The notes: generated by a model not told the origin, from the letters alone. Positions 1-6,706 are shown, counted from the first letter of the stretch. The stretch: 16,367 bases of DNA from JAKQIM01 sp964633225 (GCA_964633225.1 CAZWFQ010000071.1:1-16367), one strand, 5' to 3'. A program made the numbers and translations.

Positions 1-217
1 TGTTGTTGTTCGATACGGCTGCGGTGGCCTCGGGGGCTTCGGTATGCACACCGATGGAGATGTAGGCGATATCGGGCGAGAGCATCACCTGGGCCGAGCC
101 GTTGACGCTCATGGTGTGCGGTTGGGCAGCCGCGGGGGCCACCGGAATGCCAGCGCAGCCGCTCAGCAGGGTGGCTGCAACGAGGATAAGGGTGACGAAA
201 ACGATTTTGGTACGCAT
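1..217 (-). CDS. SIMPL (DUF541) domain lipoprotein, N-terminal part, runs off the window
   Basis: This gene reads leftwards and leaves the window after 72 codons. It starts at ATG 217-215. AGGAGA at 229-224 lies 6 nt upstream, which decides the start. Residues 1-21 form a lipoprotein signal peptide: Arg and Lys at 2-4, a hydrophobic stretch at 5-18, and lipobox LSGC with Cys21. A short Ala/Pro-rich linker follows. From about residue 37 the text VNGSAQVMLSPDIAYISIG matches the opening strands of the SIMPL/DUF541 family as I know it (a V-x-G-x-G-x-V-x-x-x-P-D-x-A-x-x-x-x-G pattern). Family members are periplasmic or extracytoplasmic proteins, often linked to envelope stress, with no established enzymatic reaction. 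The protein is therefore expected to be lipid-anchored outside the membrane. Only the N-terminus is visible, so the family call rests on one motif block. Confidence 0.8.
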   Translation of the reverse strand, partial: MRTKIVFVTLILVAATLLSGCAGIPVAPAAAQPHTMSVNGSAQVMLSPDIAYISIGVHTEAPEATAAVSNNN

Positions 218-249
218 TTTTCTTCTCCTGATAGGGTTGGGTATTGTCG

Positions 250-267
250 TAACGGCTTTCGCCGTTA
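250..267 (-). promoter_or_regulatory. GNRA-capped hairpin in the 5' leader of the SIMPL gene
   Basis: TAACGGC (267-261) and GCCGTTA (256-250), read on the minus strand, form a perfect 7-bp stem closed by a GAAA tetraloop. It lies between the ECF-like promoter and the AGGAGA ribosome site, so it would be in the mRNA leader. It could stabilise the message or be a protein or RNA target. No T-tract follows it, so a terminator is unlikely. Confidence 0.45.
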
Positions 268-280
268 TTGATTTTCATGA

Positions 281-309
281 GTAAGACGACTCTTATCCTA
301 AAAAGTTCC
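281..309 (-). promoter_or_regulatory. ECF-sigma-like promoter for the SIMPL lipoprotein gene
   Basis: On the minus strand GGAAC (309-305, followed by TTTTT) is separated by 16 nt from CGTCTTAC (288-281). GGAAC with a CGTC-type -10 at this spacing is the classic extracytoplasmic-function sigma factor arrangement. The start codon is about 60 nt downstream. No good sigma70 -35/-10 pair was seen for this gene. Functional assignment is inference. Confidence 0.5.
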
Positions 310-374
310 CGGGGATATACCCGAAAATCAACCGTACCTTGCTTAAGTGTAAATTTCGCTCAAATTTTACCCTC

Positions 375-403
375 TTGCCCAGGTCTGAGGCCGGTGCTAT
401 ACT
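375..403 (+). promoter_or_regulatory. Sigma70-like promoter upstream of the corA leader
   Basis: TTGCCC (375-380) and TATACT (398-403) are separated by exactly 17 bp, matching 4/6 and 5/6 of the consensus. Transcription would begin near 410. That leaves a leader of about 345 nt before the corA start at 755, unusually long compared with the other transcripts in this window. Confidence 0.5.
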
Positions 404-409
404 TGGCCT

Positions 410-754
410 GGAGATAAATAACGGACAGCATCTATTGCTGCACAAAGTGAGAGATGACCGAGATAAAACACAATTCTTTGAATAGCCCCTTGTCGTCCAT
501 CGTCAGCGATGACGGCGACGAGCCTGCCAGTAGTCATAGACGAAGCGCAGGCTTTTACGAGTTTAACAGCTTTACCCTGCCTGGAGAGCACAGGAAGGTC
601 TAACGGGAAGCGCATCACGCGTTTAATTTCACTTCCCGGAAGCGGCTGCTTACCCAGCCCGGCCTTCCGGGAAGTGCTTTTAAGCGCAAAATCTAGAGGC
701 TCCTGAGCGGCTGAAACTGCTCGGAACCCTTTGAGAAACCTCTGGAGGTGTGTG
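410..754 (+). promoter_or_regulatory. Long structured 5' leader of corA (candidate cis-regulatory RNA or small RNA)
   Basis: This stretch of about 345 nt has no credible gene but several self-complementary blocks. CAGCA 426-430 pairs with TGCTG 436-440. 489-497 pairs with 514-522 (9 bp, two GU) and encloses a perfect 5-bp stem 498-502/507-511 with loop TCAG. AGCCTGC 521-527 pairs with GCAGGCT 547-553 and is followed by TTTT. A large hairpin spans 630-676. 705-710 pairs with 717-722 (one GU). GGAAGGTC 593-600 can pair with 661-668, competing with the 3' arm of the large hairpin. This resembles an attenuator layout. Because the gene encodes a Mg2+-type transporter, ion-responsive control is a natural guess. 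I could not match it to the M-box or another known riboswitch. It could instead be an independent small RNA ending at about 556 or 681. Confidence 0.45.
630..681 (+). terminator. Terminator-like hairpin within the corA leader
   Basis: CACTTCCCGGAAG (630-642) and CTTCCGGGAAGTG (664-676) form a perfect 13-bp stem. Inside it GGCTG 644-648 pairs with CAGCC 655-659. TTTT follows at 678-681. Stem strength is high but the T-tract is short, so it may be an attenuator rather than a full terminator. It lies about 75 nt before the corA start. Confidence 0.45.
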
Positions 755-1684
755 ATGATCGCTTTTTACAAGAATACTGACAATGGGATCGAGATGGTCG
801 ACGAGCCAGTTAACGGCTGTTGGATCAACGTGGTAGACCCCACCAACGAGGAGATCACCCAATTAGAGGGCCTGGGCGTACCGCGTGATTACATCACCTA
901 TCCCCTCGACCTGGATGAGCGTGCCCGTACCGAACGCGAGAACGGCGATCTGCTTATCATCTTGCGTGTGCCCTGGTTCCAGGGCAAGGGGGCCGATGTG
1001 CCCTACATATCCATCCCGCTTGGCATTATCATCAATTCGAAGTGCTTGCTGACGGTCTGCCGCTATGAGCATCCCATCTTGCAAGAATTTGCCTTGGGGC
1101 GGGTGCGCAGCTTGTCTACTGGCAAGCGCAACCGCTTTGTGCTGCGCGTGATGCTCAACACTGCCAACCTGTACTTGAATTACCTGCGTACAATCAACAA
1201 GGTAGTGGATGGGCTAGAAGACCAACTCCAACTTTCTACCCGCAACAAAGAAGTGCTGGAACTGCTGAAGTATCAGAAAAGCCTGACTTACTTTACCACT
1301 GCGCTCAAGACCAATGAGCTGATGCTCGAGCGCCTGCAGCGCAGCCAATTGTTCAAGCAGTTCCCTGAAGATGAGGACTTGCTTGAAGATGTGATCACCG
1401 AGAATCAGCAGGCAATTGAAATGAATAACATTGCCGCCAATAACTTGAGCAGCACAATGGGCGCCTTCGCTTCGATCATCTCCAATAACCTGAATGGGGT
1501 GATGAAATTCCTGGCTTCCATCACCATCATCTTGAGCCTGCCAACGATGATCGCCAGTTTTTACGGCATGAATGTGGTGCTGCCGTTCCAGGAACATCCC
1601 TCAGCATTTGTGTTCGTGGCGTTGGCAGCGATACTGATCTGCATCAGCGCCACCCTGATGTTCATTAAGCGCGATTGGCTCTAA
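755..1684 (+). CDS. corA: CorA-family magnesium/divalent cation transporter
   Basis: This is a 309-residue protein of the CorA/2-TM-GxN family, which forms pentameric channels in the cytoplasmic membrane that import Mg2+ (or Co2+/Ni2+ in some members). The signature YGMN is at about 270-273, at the end of the first transmembrane helix (about 250-269). It is followed by a short periplasmic loop and a second helix (about 284-303) ending in the basic IKRDW tail. The large N-terminal domain opens with the WINVVDPTNEE block typical of this family. It contains a long, charge-rich helical region at about 140-235 that would form the funnel and stalk helices. ATG at 755 is preferred because GGAGG (744-748) lies 6 nt upstream; the frame could be extended to TTG 731. 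A long structured leader precedes it. Its stop codon is one base away from the end of the convergent S9 peptidase gene. Confidence 0.93.
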   Translation: MIAFYKNTDNGIEMVDEPVNGCWINVVDPTNEEITQLEGLGVPRDYITYPLDLDERARTERENGDLLIILRVPWFQGKGADVPYISIPLGIIINSKCLLTVCRYEHPILQEFALGRVRSLSTGKRNRFVLRVMLNTANLYLNYLRTINKVVDGLEDQLQLSTRNKEVLELLKYQKSLTYFTTALKTNELMLERLQRSQLFKQFPEDEDLLEDVITENQQAIEMNNIAANNLSSTMGAFASIISNNLNGVMKFLASITIILSLPTMIASFYGMNVVLPFQEHPSAFVFVALAAILICISATLMFIKRDWL

Positions 1685-1685
1685 T

Positions 1686-3581
1686 CTACTTGAAAATCAC
1701 CCATTGGCGCAAGAAGCGCTCGATGGACTTGTACATGTGCTCGATATTCTCGCTCTTGCGGAAGCCGTGACCCTCGCCGGGGTATAAGTGATATTCGTGC
1801 GGCACGCCGCGCCGCTGCAAGGATGCCACCACGTCGTCTGATTGGGAGCGCGGCACCACCACATCGATCTCGCCCTGGAAAATGATCATCGGATCGCACA
1901 GCTTTTCGGGGAAGAAGATGGGTGAGCGCTTGTGGTACAGATCAGCAGCCTGGGGCAGGGGGCCGATCAGCAAATCCAGGTAGTGCGCTTCAAACTTATG
2001 CGTATCCGCCGCCAGGTTGAACAGGTTAGCCACGCCGTACATGCAGACGCCCGCCTTGAAGAAGCCGGGGTAATCTTGCAGGGCCTTGAGCACGGTGTAT
2101 CCGCCAGCGCTGCCGCCCATGATCACCAGGCGGTCTGCATCCGCCAGACCCTGGTCTGCCAGGTGGCGCGCCCCGCTGACGGCATCCTGAACATCGAGCA
2201 CGCCCCAGTTGGAACGTAACTGATTGCGGTATGCTCGCCCGTAGCCGGCACTGCCGCGGTAGTTGACATCCAGCACCGCATAGCCGCGGCTGGCGAAGAA
2301 TTGCGCAGTGGCGCTAAAGCCTGCCACGCGCTGCCCGGTGGGCCCGCCGTGGATGAGCACCACCAGGGGCGGCTGGCCCTCAGCCTGGAAGGCCGGGTTG
2401 GCAGGCGCGTAATACAACCCATAGGCCAGGCCGTCATCCATAGATTTCCATGTGATGTGCTGGGCTGTTGAGTAGGCCTCGCTGGGCAGGTCTTCTGCGC
2501 TGGAGCGGCGCAGCACGTGCACGCTGCCGCCTGGGTCGCAGGTGATGACGCGCGCCGGGATGCTGCTGCCAGAAGCAATCAGGGCGATCTGCTCGCCATT
2601 GGGTGATATGGCTAACTGCATCAGCCCGCCGTAGGCTGGCAGGGGCACCTGCTGTTCTTTGCCGCTTTCCAGTTCCACTTTCCATAAGCTCTGCACTGCC
2701 TCCTGGCTGCGCAGGAAGAAGATGCTTTTGCCATCTGGCGCAAAGCTGAAGGTGCGTACGCCCTGCACCCAGGCCGGTTCGCCATGCTCGGCCTGCGCCT
2801 GGGTGAGTTGGTGGTGCGTGCCCTGCTCCAGATCGTACAGGTAAATCTGCCACCAGCCGCTCTGGTCAGAGACGTAAGCCAACCAGCGCCCAGAGGGCGA
2901 GAACTGCGGCTGGAAGATGGACGTTTTTTCATCGCCAGCAATGGGCGTCACGTCTTGCATGCTGGGCAAGCTTGCTTCGCCCCCTGCCAACTGGCCCAGG
3001 TAGAGCGTGGTGCCATCCCAGGGCATGTTGGGGTGGTCCCAGGCTACCCAGGCAATGCGTGTGCCATCGGGGTGCCAGCAGGGCTGCATGTAAAAATCAT
3101 GCCCGCTGTGCAGGCGGGCGGGCCAATATTTGCCTTCGCTATCTACAACAGCCAGGGCGTCTTGATTCTCGTAGCTGTGGATGTAGAGCAGCCAGCGCCC
3201 ATCCGGCGAGAGCGCCGGGGCGGCAGCCTGCCCAAAGGCGGGCGTGATGGGGCGAGCCGCTCCGGCTGCCAGGGCCTGCCGGTAGAGCCTGCTGGAGATG
3301 GCCTCGACAAAATAGACCTGCCCGCGGTCGACGGTAAAATCACCGCCGCCATACCCCACCCGGGCGCGCACGCCAAAGTCGCTGTTCAGGTCGCGCGGCG
3401 CCTGGCCGTCTGGCGGCTGGATGACCAGCACGTTTCGGTCTGAGCGCCCCTCGCGCCACACCAGCGTGCCCGAGGCATCCCAGGCTACGTCGCTGAAGCT
3501 CAGGCCGCGTGCCAGGCTGACCGGGCTGATCGGGCTGTCCCAAAGTCCATATTGGCGGGAGATGGTGGTATCAGGGTTCAT
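1686..3581 (-). CDS. S9 family (prolyl oligopeptidase-type) serine peptidase
   Basis: This 631-residue protein has the two-part build of acylaminoacyl-peptidase/dipeptidyl-peptidase-like S9 enzymes. The N-terminal part (about 1-370) is a beta-propeller made of repeated SPDGRWLLY, SPSGRWLAYVSD and APDGKSIFF-type blades. The C-terminal part is an alpha/beta hydrolase: oxyanion motif HGGP, nucleophile in GGSAGG at about Ser491, Asp about 573 in GEIDVVVP, and His about 605 in EGHGF. The triad is complete, so it should hydrolyse short peptides. No signal peptide is visible, implying a cytoplasmic enzyme. ATG 3581 is chosen because AGGAG (3592-3588) lies 6 nt upstream; an in-frame extension to 3632 lies inside rnhB. 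The first 11 nt overlap the end of rnhB, so it is the last gene of the operon and probably translationally coupled. Confidence 0.92.
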   Translation of the reverse strand: MNPDTTISRQYGLWDSPISPVSLARGLSFSDVAWDASGTLVWREGRSDRNVLVIQPPDGQAPRDLNSDFGVRARVGYGGGDFTVDRGQVYFVEAISSRLYRQALAAGAARPITPAFGQAAAPALSPDGRWLLYIHSYENQDALAVVDSEGKYWPARLHSGHDFYMQPCWHPDGTRIAWVAWDHPNMPWDGTTLYLGQLAGGEASLPSMQDVTPIAGDEKTSIFQPQFSPSGRWLAYVSDQSGWWQIYLYDLEQGTHHQLTQAQAEHGEPAWVQGVRTFSFAPDGKSIFFLRSQEAVQSLWKVELESGKEQQVPLPAYGGLMQLAISPNGEQIALIASGSSIPARVITCDPGGSVHVLRRSSAEDLPSEAYSTAQHITWKSMDDGLAYGLYYAPANPAFQAEGQPPLVVLIHGGPTGQRVAGFSATAQFFASRGYAVLDVNYRGSAGYGRAYRNQLRSNWGVLDVQDAVSGARHLADQGLADADRLVIMGGSAGGYTVLKALQDYPGFFKAGVCMYGVANLFNLAADTHKFEAHYLDLLIGPLPQAADLYHKRSPIFFPEKLCDPMIIFQGEIDVVVPRSQSDDVVASLQRRGVPHEYHLYPGEGHGFRKSENIEHMYKSIERFLRQWVIFK

Positions 3582-4224
3582 GACATTCTCCTTGTAATCT
3601 CCAGGTGAGACGGTGCTGCGGGCAGGGGCCACAGCTTGCCAATGCCCGGCGGTGAGCCAGGGTGCCGTAGCCTTTGTGTTGTTCGAAACCGTAGGCCGGG
3701 TGCTGGGCGGCCAAATCTACCATCAGGTCGTCGCGGGCCGTCTTGGCGAGGATAGAAGCGGCAGCAATGCTTAACACGCGGCAGTCGCCTTTGACCAGTG
3801 CGGTTTGCGGGATGTCCAGGTCGGGCAGCAGCAGCCAATCTAACAGCAGGTGCTGCGGGGCCGGCTGCAGGGCCTGGATGGCGCGCCAGGCAGCCAGGCG
3901 GGTGGCAGGCAGGATGCCCAGTTGATCGATCTCTTGCGGGCTTGCCATACCTACCCCCCAGGCCAGGGCCGCCTCTTGGATGCGCGGCCGCAGGGCTTGC
4001 CGTTGGGCGGGGCTGAGTTGTTTGGAATCTTGCACGCCTGCCAGGTGTTCAGCCAGGCCCGGTTCAGGCGGCAGGATGACCGCCGCGGCTGCCACCGGGC
4101 CCGCCAGGGCGCCGCGCCCGGCTTCGTCGATCCCGGCCGCGTAGCGCACGCCAGCCGCCCACAGAGCCTGTTCAAAAGATAGGTCTGGGGCAGGCGGCAG
4201 GAGGGCCGGGTCAAAACGGGCCAT
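3571..4224 (-). CDS. rnhB: Ribonuclease HII
   Basis: This 217-residue enzyme removes RNA from RNA-DNA hybrids and incises at single ribonucleotides in DNA. All hallmark motifs are present: GIDEAGRGALAGPV with catalytic Asp33 and Glu34, DSKQLS at 66-71, Asp129 in LLLDW, the KGD..SIAAASILAKTARD block with Asp165, and YGFEQHKGYGT at 178-188. Length is normal for the family. The N-terminus before residue 28 is slightly extended. The ATG at 4224 overlaps the TGA of the upstream glycosyltransferase as TGATG, with GAGGG (4232-4228) just upstream, indicating translational coupling. Its last 11 nt overlap the S9 peptidase start. It is a housekeeping repair gene carried inside an otherwise envelope- and peptide-oriented operon. 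Confidence 0.96.
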   Translation of the reverse strand: MARFDPALLPPAPDLSFEQALWAAGVRYAAGIDEAGRGALAGPVAAAAVILPPEPGLAEHLAGVQDSKQLSPAQRQALRPRIQEAALAWGVGMASPQEIDQLGILPATRLAAWRAIQALQPAPQHLLLDWLLLPDLDIPQTALVKGDCRVLSIAAASILAKTARDDLMVDLAAQHPAYGFEQHKGYGTLAHRRALASCGPCPQHRLTWRLQGECHEP

Positions 4225-4967
4225 CAGCCCTCGTAAAGCCCGCGGCGGGCGTTACGGCGGATGGCAAGCAGGTCCAACGCCATGCGCAGCGAATCGCGCA
4301 GCACGCTGATCTTGCTGCCAGGGGTGTGATACCAGGGGATGGGCACCTCAAGGATGCGGTAGCCGCGCTGCCGGGCGATGAACAGCACTTCTACGTCGAA
4401 GGCCCAACCGTTCAGGGTCTGGCGTGGGAAAACGTCTGCCACCACCGCGGCCCGGAAGCACTTGAAGCCGCACTGCGTATCTTGCAGTCCGGGCAGGGCC
4501 AGGCTGCGGATGAGCCAGTTATAGGCGCGCCCAACCACGTGCCGGTAGTGGGGCTCGTTGTAGCGCACCGCACCGGGGGCTTCGCGCGATGCAATGGCAA
4601 TATCGCAATCGTTCAGCTCGGGGGGCAAAAAACGGCTGATCTCTTCCACCGGCATGGAAAAATCAGCATCGCACATAAAACGGTACTCGCCCTGGGCCGT
4701 CAACATGCCGAGCTTGACAGCCGCGCCTTTGCCGGGAGGGCTTTGCAGCACGCGCAAGGCCGGAAACTGAGCGGTAAAATCCTGCGCAATTTGCAGGGTG
4801 CGATCTTGGCTGCCGTTTTCAACGACCAGCACTTCCACTGGATAGGGGCGGCTGGCGACAAAGTTCTGCAACTGCACCAGGGTATTGGGCAGGCGCGCTT
4901 CCTCGTTACGGGCGGGGATGACGATGGAGAGAAATGGTGTAACCAATGGATCCCTTTGCTTGCTCAC
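4224..4967 (-). CDS. Family 2 glycosyltransferase, dolichyl-phosphate-glucose synthase-like
   Basis: This 247-residue GT-A fold transferase is of the Alg5/DPG-synthase type, which moves a sugar from a nucleotide donor to a polyprenyl phosphate on the cytoplasmic face of the membrane. Visible motifs are SIVIPARNEE at 14-23, VVENGSQDRT at 48-57, GKGAAVKLGM at 79-88, the metal-binding CDADFS (Asp100, Asp102), QDTQCGFKCF at 162-171 and GWAFDVEVL at 187-195. The last two are characteristic of this subgroup. No transmembrane helix is evident, so membrane association would be peripheral. The start is uncertain. GTG 4967 follows the upstream stop by 3 nt but lacks a clear ribosome site. TTG 4946 has AAGGGA 4 nt upstream and would shorten the protein by 7 residues without touching a motif. 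Donor and acceptor are not deducible from sequence. Confidence 0.88.
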   Translation of the reverse strand: MSKQRDPLVTPFLSIVIPARNEEARLPNTLVQLQNFVASRPYPVEVLVVENGSQDRTLQIAQDFTAQFPALRVLQSPPGKGAAVKLGMLTAQGEYRFMCDADFSMPVEEISRFLPPELNDCDIAIASREAPGAVRYNEPHYRHVVGRAYNWLIRSLALPGLQDTQCGFKCFRAAVVADVFPRQTLNGWAFDVEVLFIARQRGYRILEVPIPWYHTPGSKISVLRDSLRMALDLLAIRRNARRGLYEG

Positions 4968-4970
4968 GTC

Positions 4971-5828
4971 TCAGGCCGTGAAGACCACTACCAGGATCAT
5001 GCCGATGAAGATCAAGATGCTCAGCACCAATAGAATGGACAGGATGACCCACTGGTTTTTGTTGAATTTGAGCTTATCTGCGGCCTTGGGCAGCTTGAGC
5101 TCGCTGGGCGGCGTAATGAGGGGCGGCTTAGACACGGCTGGCTCTTTGACCTTGGGAGGGGGTGCGGGCTTCGGGGCCACGCCCAGGTCTTTGCCAAAAA
5201 AGTCTTCGTTCGCCTCAAGCTGGGCAGCCTTTTCAGGAGGGCGAGAGGCTTTTTCGAGCGCATCGACGATCAACTTGACCTCGGTGGCATTGAGCACTTC
5301 TTCACTCGCCTGCTGGCTGGCGATGAAACGTTCCAACCCATCGATCTGAATCAGGCGAATGGCAGGGCTTTTGGAATCGATGTGCACGCCAGGGTGGAGA
5401 AAGATCATCACCGGCGTGGCCTCAGGGTTGGCTCTTTTCTGCTTTTCAAGGTACGTGTTCACTTTGCGCGCCAGGGCACGTGTATGCTTGATGAAATTGC
5501 GGCGCGAGGGTTGGTAACTCTTGGTCGCACGGTTCATCTCGGCCCAATTCTCGTCTTTGGCGCGGAACATGCCCTGCTCGCTGCTTACATCCATCACCAC
5601 CAGGCCGCTGGCGCCGACCAGGATGTAGGGGATGGGAGCTTCGCCGGGCGCTAAGGCAACATCGTGCAGCAGGGTGAAGCGGTTATCCAGGCCGCGCGAA
5701 AAACGCCCGACCATCGTCTGGTGTGCGCGGCGTTCATTTTGCCCAGGCAGCATCTCTTGGATGCGGTCCAGCAAGGGCTGAAGAGGAGAATTGCCGGTTT
5801 TCTTCTCGCTGAAATCGATCAGTCTCAT
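4971..5828 (-). CDS. C-terminally membrane-anchored protein with a degenerate NERD-like domain
   Basis: This 285-residue protein has three parts. Residues about 35-170 resemble the nuclease-related domain (NERD): an NRFTLLHDVAL strand, then IPYILVGASGLVVMDVSSEQG, then a W and a helix with RALARKVNTYLEKQ. In active NERD proteins the equivalent strands carry Asp and E-x-K metal-binding residues. Here the second site reads MDVSS (Asp80, Ser82), so the lysine is missing and catalysis looks lost. Residues about 195-255 are a Pro/Lys/Ala-rich linker. Residues about 259-282 form a single hydrophobic helix at the extreme C-terminus, a tail-anchor layout placing the domain in the cytoplasm. ATG 5828 overlaps the preceding stop as ATGA; GGAGG (5843-5839) is 10 nt upstream. 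The NERD assignment is by pattern only and moderately sure; the function is unknown. Confidence 0.6.
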   Translation of the reverse strand: MRLIDFSEKKTGNSPLQPLLDRIQEMLPGQNERRAHQTMVGRFSRGLDNRFTLLHDVALAPGEAPIPYILVGASGLVVMDVSSEQGMFRAKDENWAEMNRATKSYQPSRRNFIKHTRALARKVNTYLEKQKRANPEATPVMIFLHPGVHIDSKSPAIRLIQIDGLERFIASQQASEEVLNATEVKLIVDALEKASRPPEKAAQLEANEDFFGKDLGVAPKPAPPPKVKEPAVSKPPLITPPSELKLPKAADKLKFNKNQWVILSILLVLSILIFIGMILVVVFTA

Positions 5829-6625
5829 GGTTGCTTTTCCTCCGCAATGGCGGTGATTGCCAGTTGACCCTGGCTGCAGCCAGCCAGGTATCTGCTCAGC
5901 AATTGAATGTTATCGGTCAATAAATCCTGGCGGTAGCTTTCTAACTGATGGGGGGCCAGGTGGACAAAAATCTCGTGCTGCATACGCTCTTCTGAGTCGA
6001 GCAGGGCGTAGTAATCTTGCGCCTGCATGCCCTGCCGGGCCGCAAAGACCTCGACCGTTTGTACGCTGGCGCCAGGGCAGAGCTGAGGAAAGAGCAGGTC
6101 GCGCCAGGCATACAGATCTTGGTCGCTGGTGAAGGGCAGCCAATCTAGTGGTTCTACCTGGCTCAAGCAGGTATGTTGCCCCACCAACTCAGGCAAGACG
6201 CCGCGGTCAAGATAGGCCCGCAGCACATTATGCAGGTACAGACGCTCTCCAAAGCTGCCCCAGGGGCAGTGCGGGCCAAAGATGGGTGCAAAGATCTCCT
6301 CCACCCAGCGGTAATCGGCCTGCAGGTGGCAGATGTAGCCTGCCAGGAAAGCCGCCTGGGCAGGCGGCAGGCTGGCGGCATCTGCCAGGCATGGATATTG
6401 GCACAGCAGGGCCTGCCAGGGAGGCGGCAGGCCAGGCAAGATGGGCAGGTCGAAGAAATGGGTGGCCTCTCGGCTCTGACCTGAGACCACCTGCACATCT
6501 GCGGCAGTGGAGCCAAACAAGAACTCACTGCGCCATGCCAGCAAGAAGCTTCTTACATCTTCTGGCAGGGCTGGTTGGTGCAGCAGCGCTTCGCTGATGC
6601 TCAGATGATAGAACGGAGTTGGCAC
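5825..6625 (-). CDS. Zinc-dependent phospholipase C-like protein, probably leaderless GTG start
   Basis: This 266-residue protein begins PTPFYHLSISEALL, the opening typical of the bacterial zinc-dependent phospholipase C-like family (PF00882-type) as I remember it. Candidate metal ligands in the expected order are His7, Asp43 in FGSTAADVQ, His56 in ATHFFDLP, and His100 with Asp104 in the helix GYICHLQAD. No signal peptide is visible, so any substrate would be intracellular and true phospholipase activity is not proven. The start is taken at GTG 6625. An in-frame ATG at 6643 exists, but the -10 box of a strong promoter lies inside that extension, and homologous proteins begin at the PTPF motif. 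No Shine-Dalgarno is present. The stop overlaps the next gene's start (ATGA). It is the first gene of the five-gene operon. Confidence 0.65.
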   Translation of the reverse strand: MPTPFYHLSISEALLHQPALPEDVRSFLLAWRSEFLFGSTAADVQVVSGQSREATHFFDLPILPGLPPPWQALLCQYPCLADAASLPPAQAAFLAGYICHLQADYRWVEEIFAPIFGPHCPWGSFGERLYLHNVLRAYLDRGVLPELVGQHTCLSQVEPLDWLPFTSDQDLYAWRDLLFPQLCPGASVQTVEVFAARQGMQAQDYYALLDSEERMQHEIFVHLAPHQLESYRQDLLTDNIQLLSRYLAGCSQGQLAITAIAEEKQP

Positions 6626-6631
6626 ATTGAA

Positions 6632-6659
6632 ATTATACCCCATCCCGAAAACGAATCAA
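6632..6659 (-). promoter_or_regulatory. Sigma70-type promoter of the five-gene operon
   Basis: On the minus strand TTGATT (6659-6654) and TATAAT (6637-6632, perfect) are separated by 16 bp. Transcription is expected at about 6625, which is the first base of the GTG start codon of the first gene, implying a leaderless mRNA. The -35 box lies within the T-tract/outer stem of the preceding terminator. Confidence 0.7.
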
Positions 6660-6706
6660 AAAACAAGGAAGGCGCTGCATCTGCAGCGCCTTCCTTGTTT
6701 TTTGAT
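6655..6706 (-). terminator. Strong intrinsic terminator, perfect 25-bp inverted repeat
   Basis: Bases 6655-6679 and 6682-6706 are perfect reverse complements with only TC between them. The core is GC-rich (GAAGGCGCTGCA) and the arms end in six A and six T, so it works in both directions by sequence. It lies 4 nt after the stop codon of the 96-residue gene transcribed towards it, and its far edge contains the -35 box of the next promoter. Confidence 0.9.

Noticed and set aside
44..284. Two short plus-strand frames at the left end
   Set aside because: The minus strand here encodes a convincing lipoprotein signal peptide with a good ribosome site; the plus frames are His/Arg-rich shadows.
397..706. 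Short frames on both strands in the corA upstream region
   Set aside because: No ribosome sites, no family resemblance, and they coincide with inverted repeats better explained as RNA structure.
410..754. M-box (magnesium) riboswitch upstream of corA
   Set aside because: I looked for the conserved M-box core and could not match it; only generic hairpins can be supported.
2784..3443. Plus-strand open frame of 219 codons opposite the S9 peptidase
   Set aside because: It is antisense to the beta-propeller coding, with no start signal and no recognisable family.
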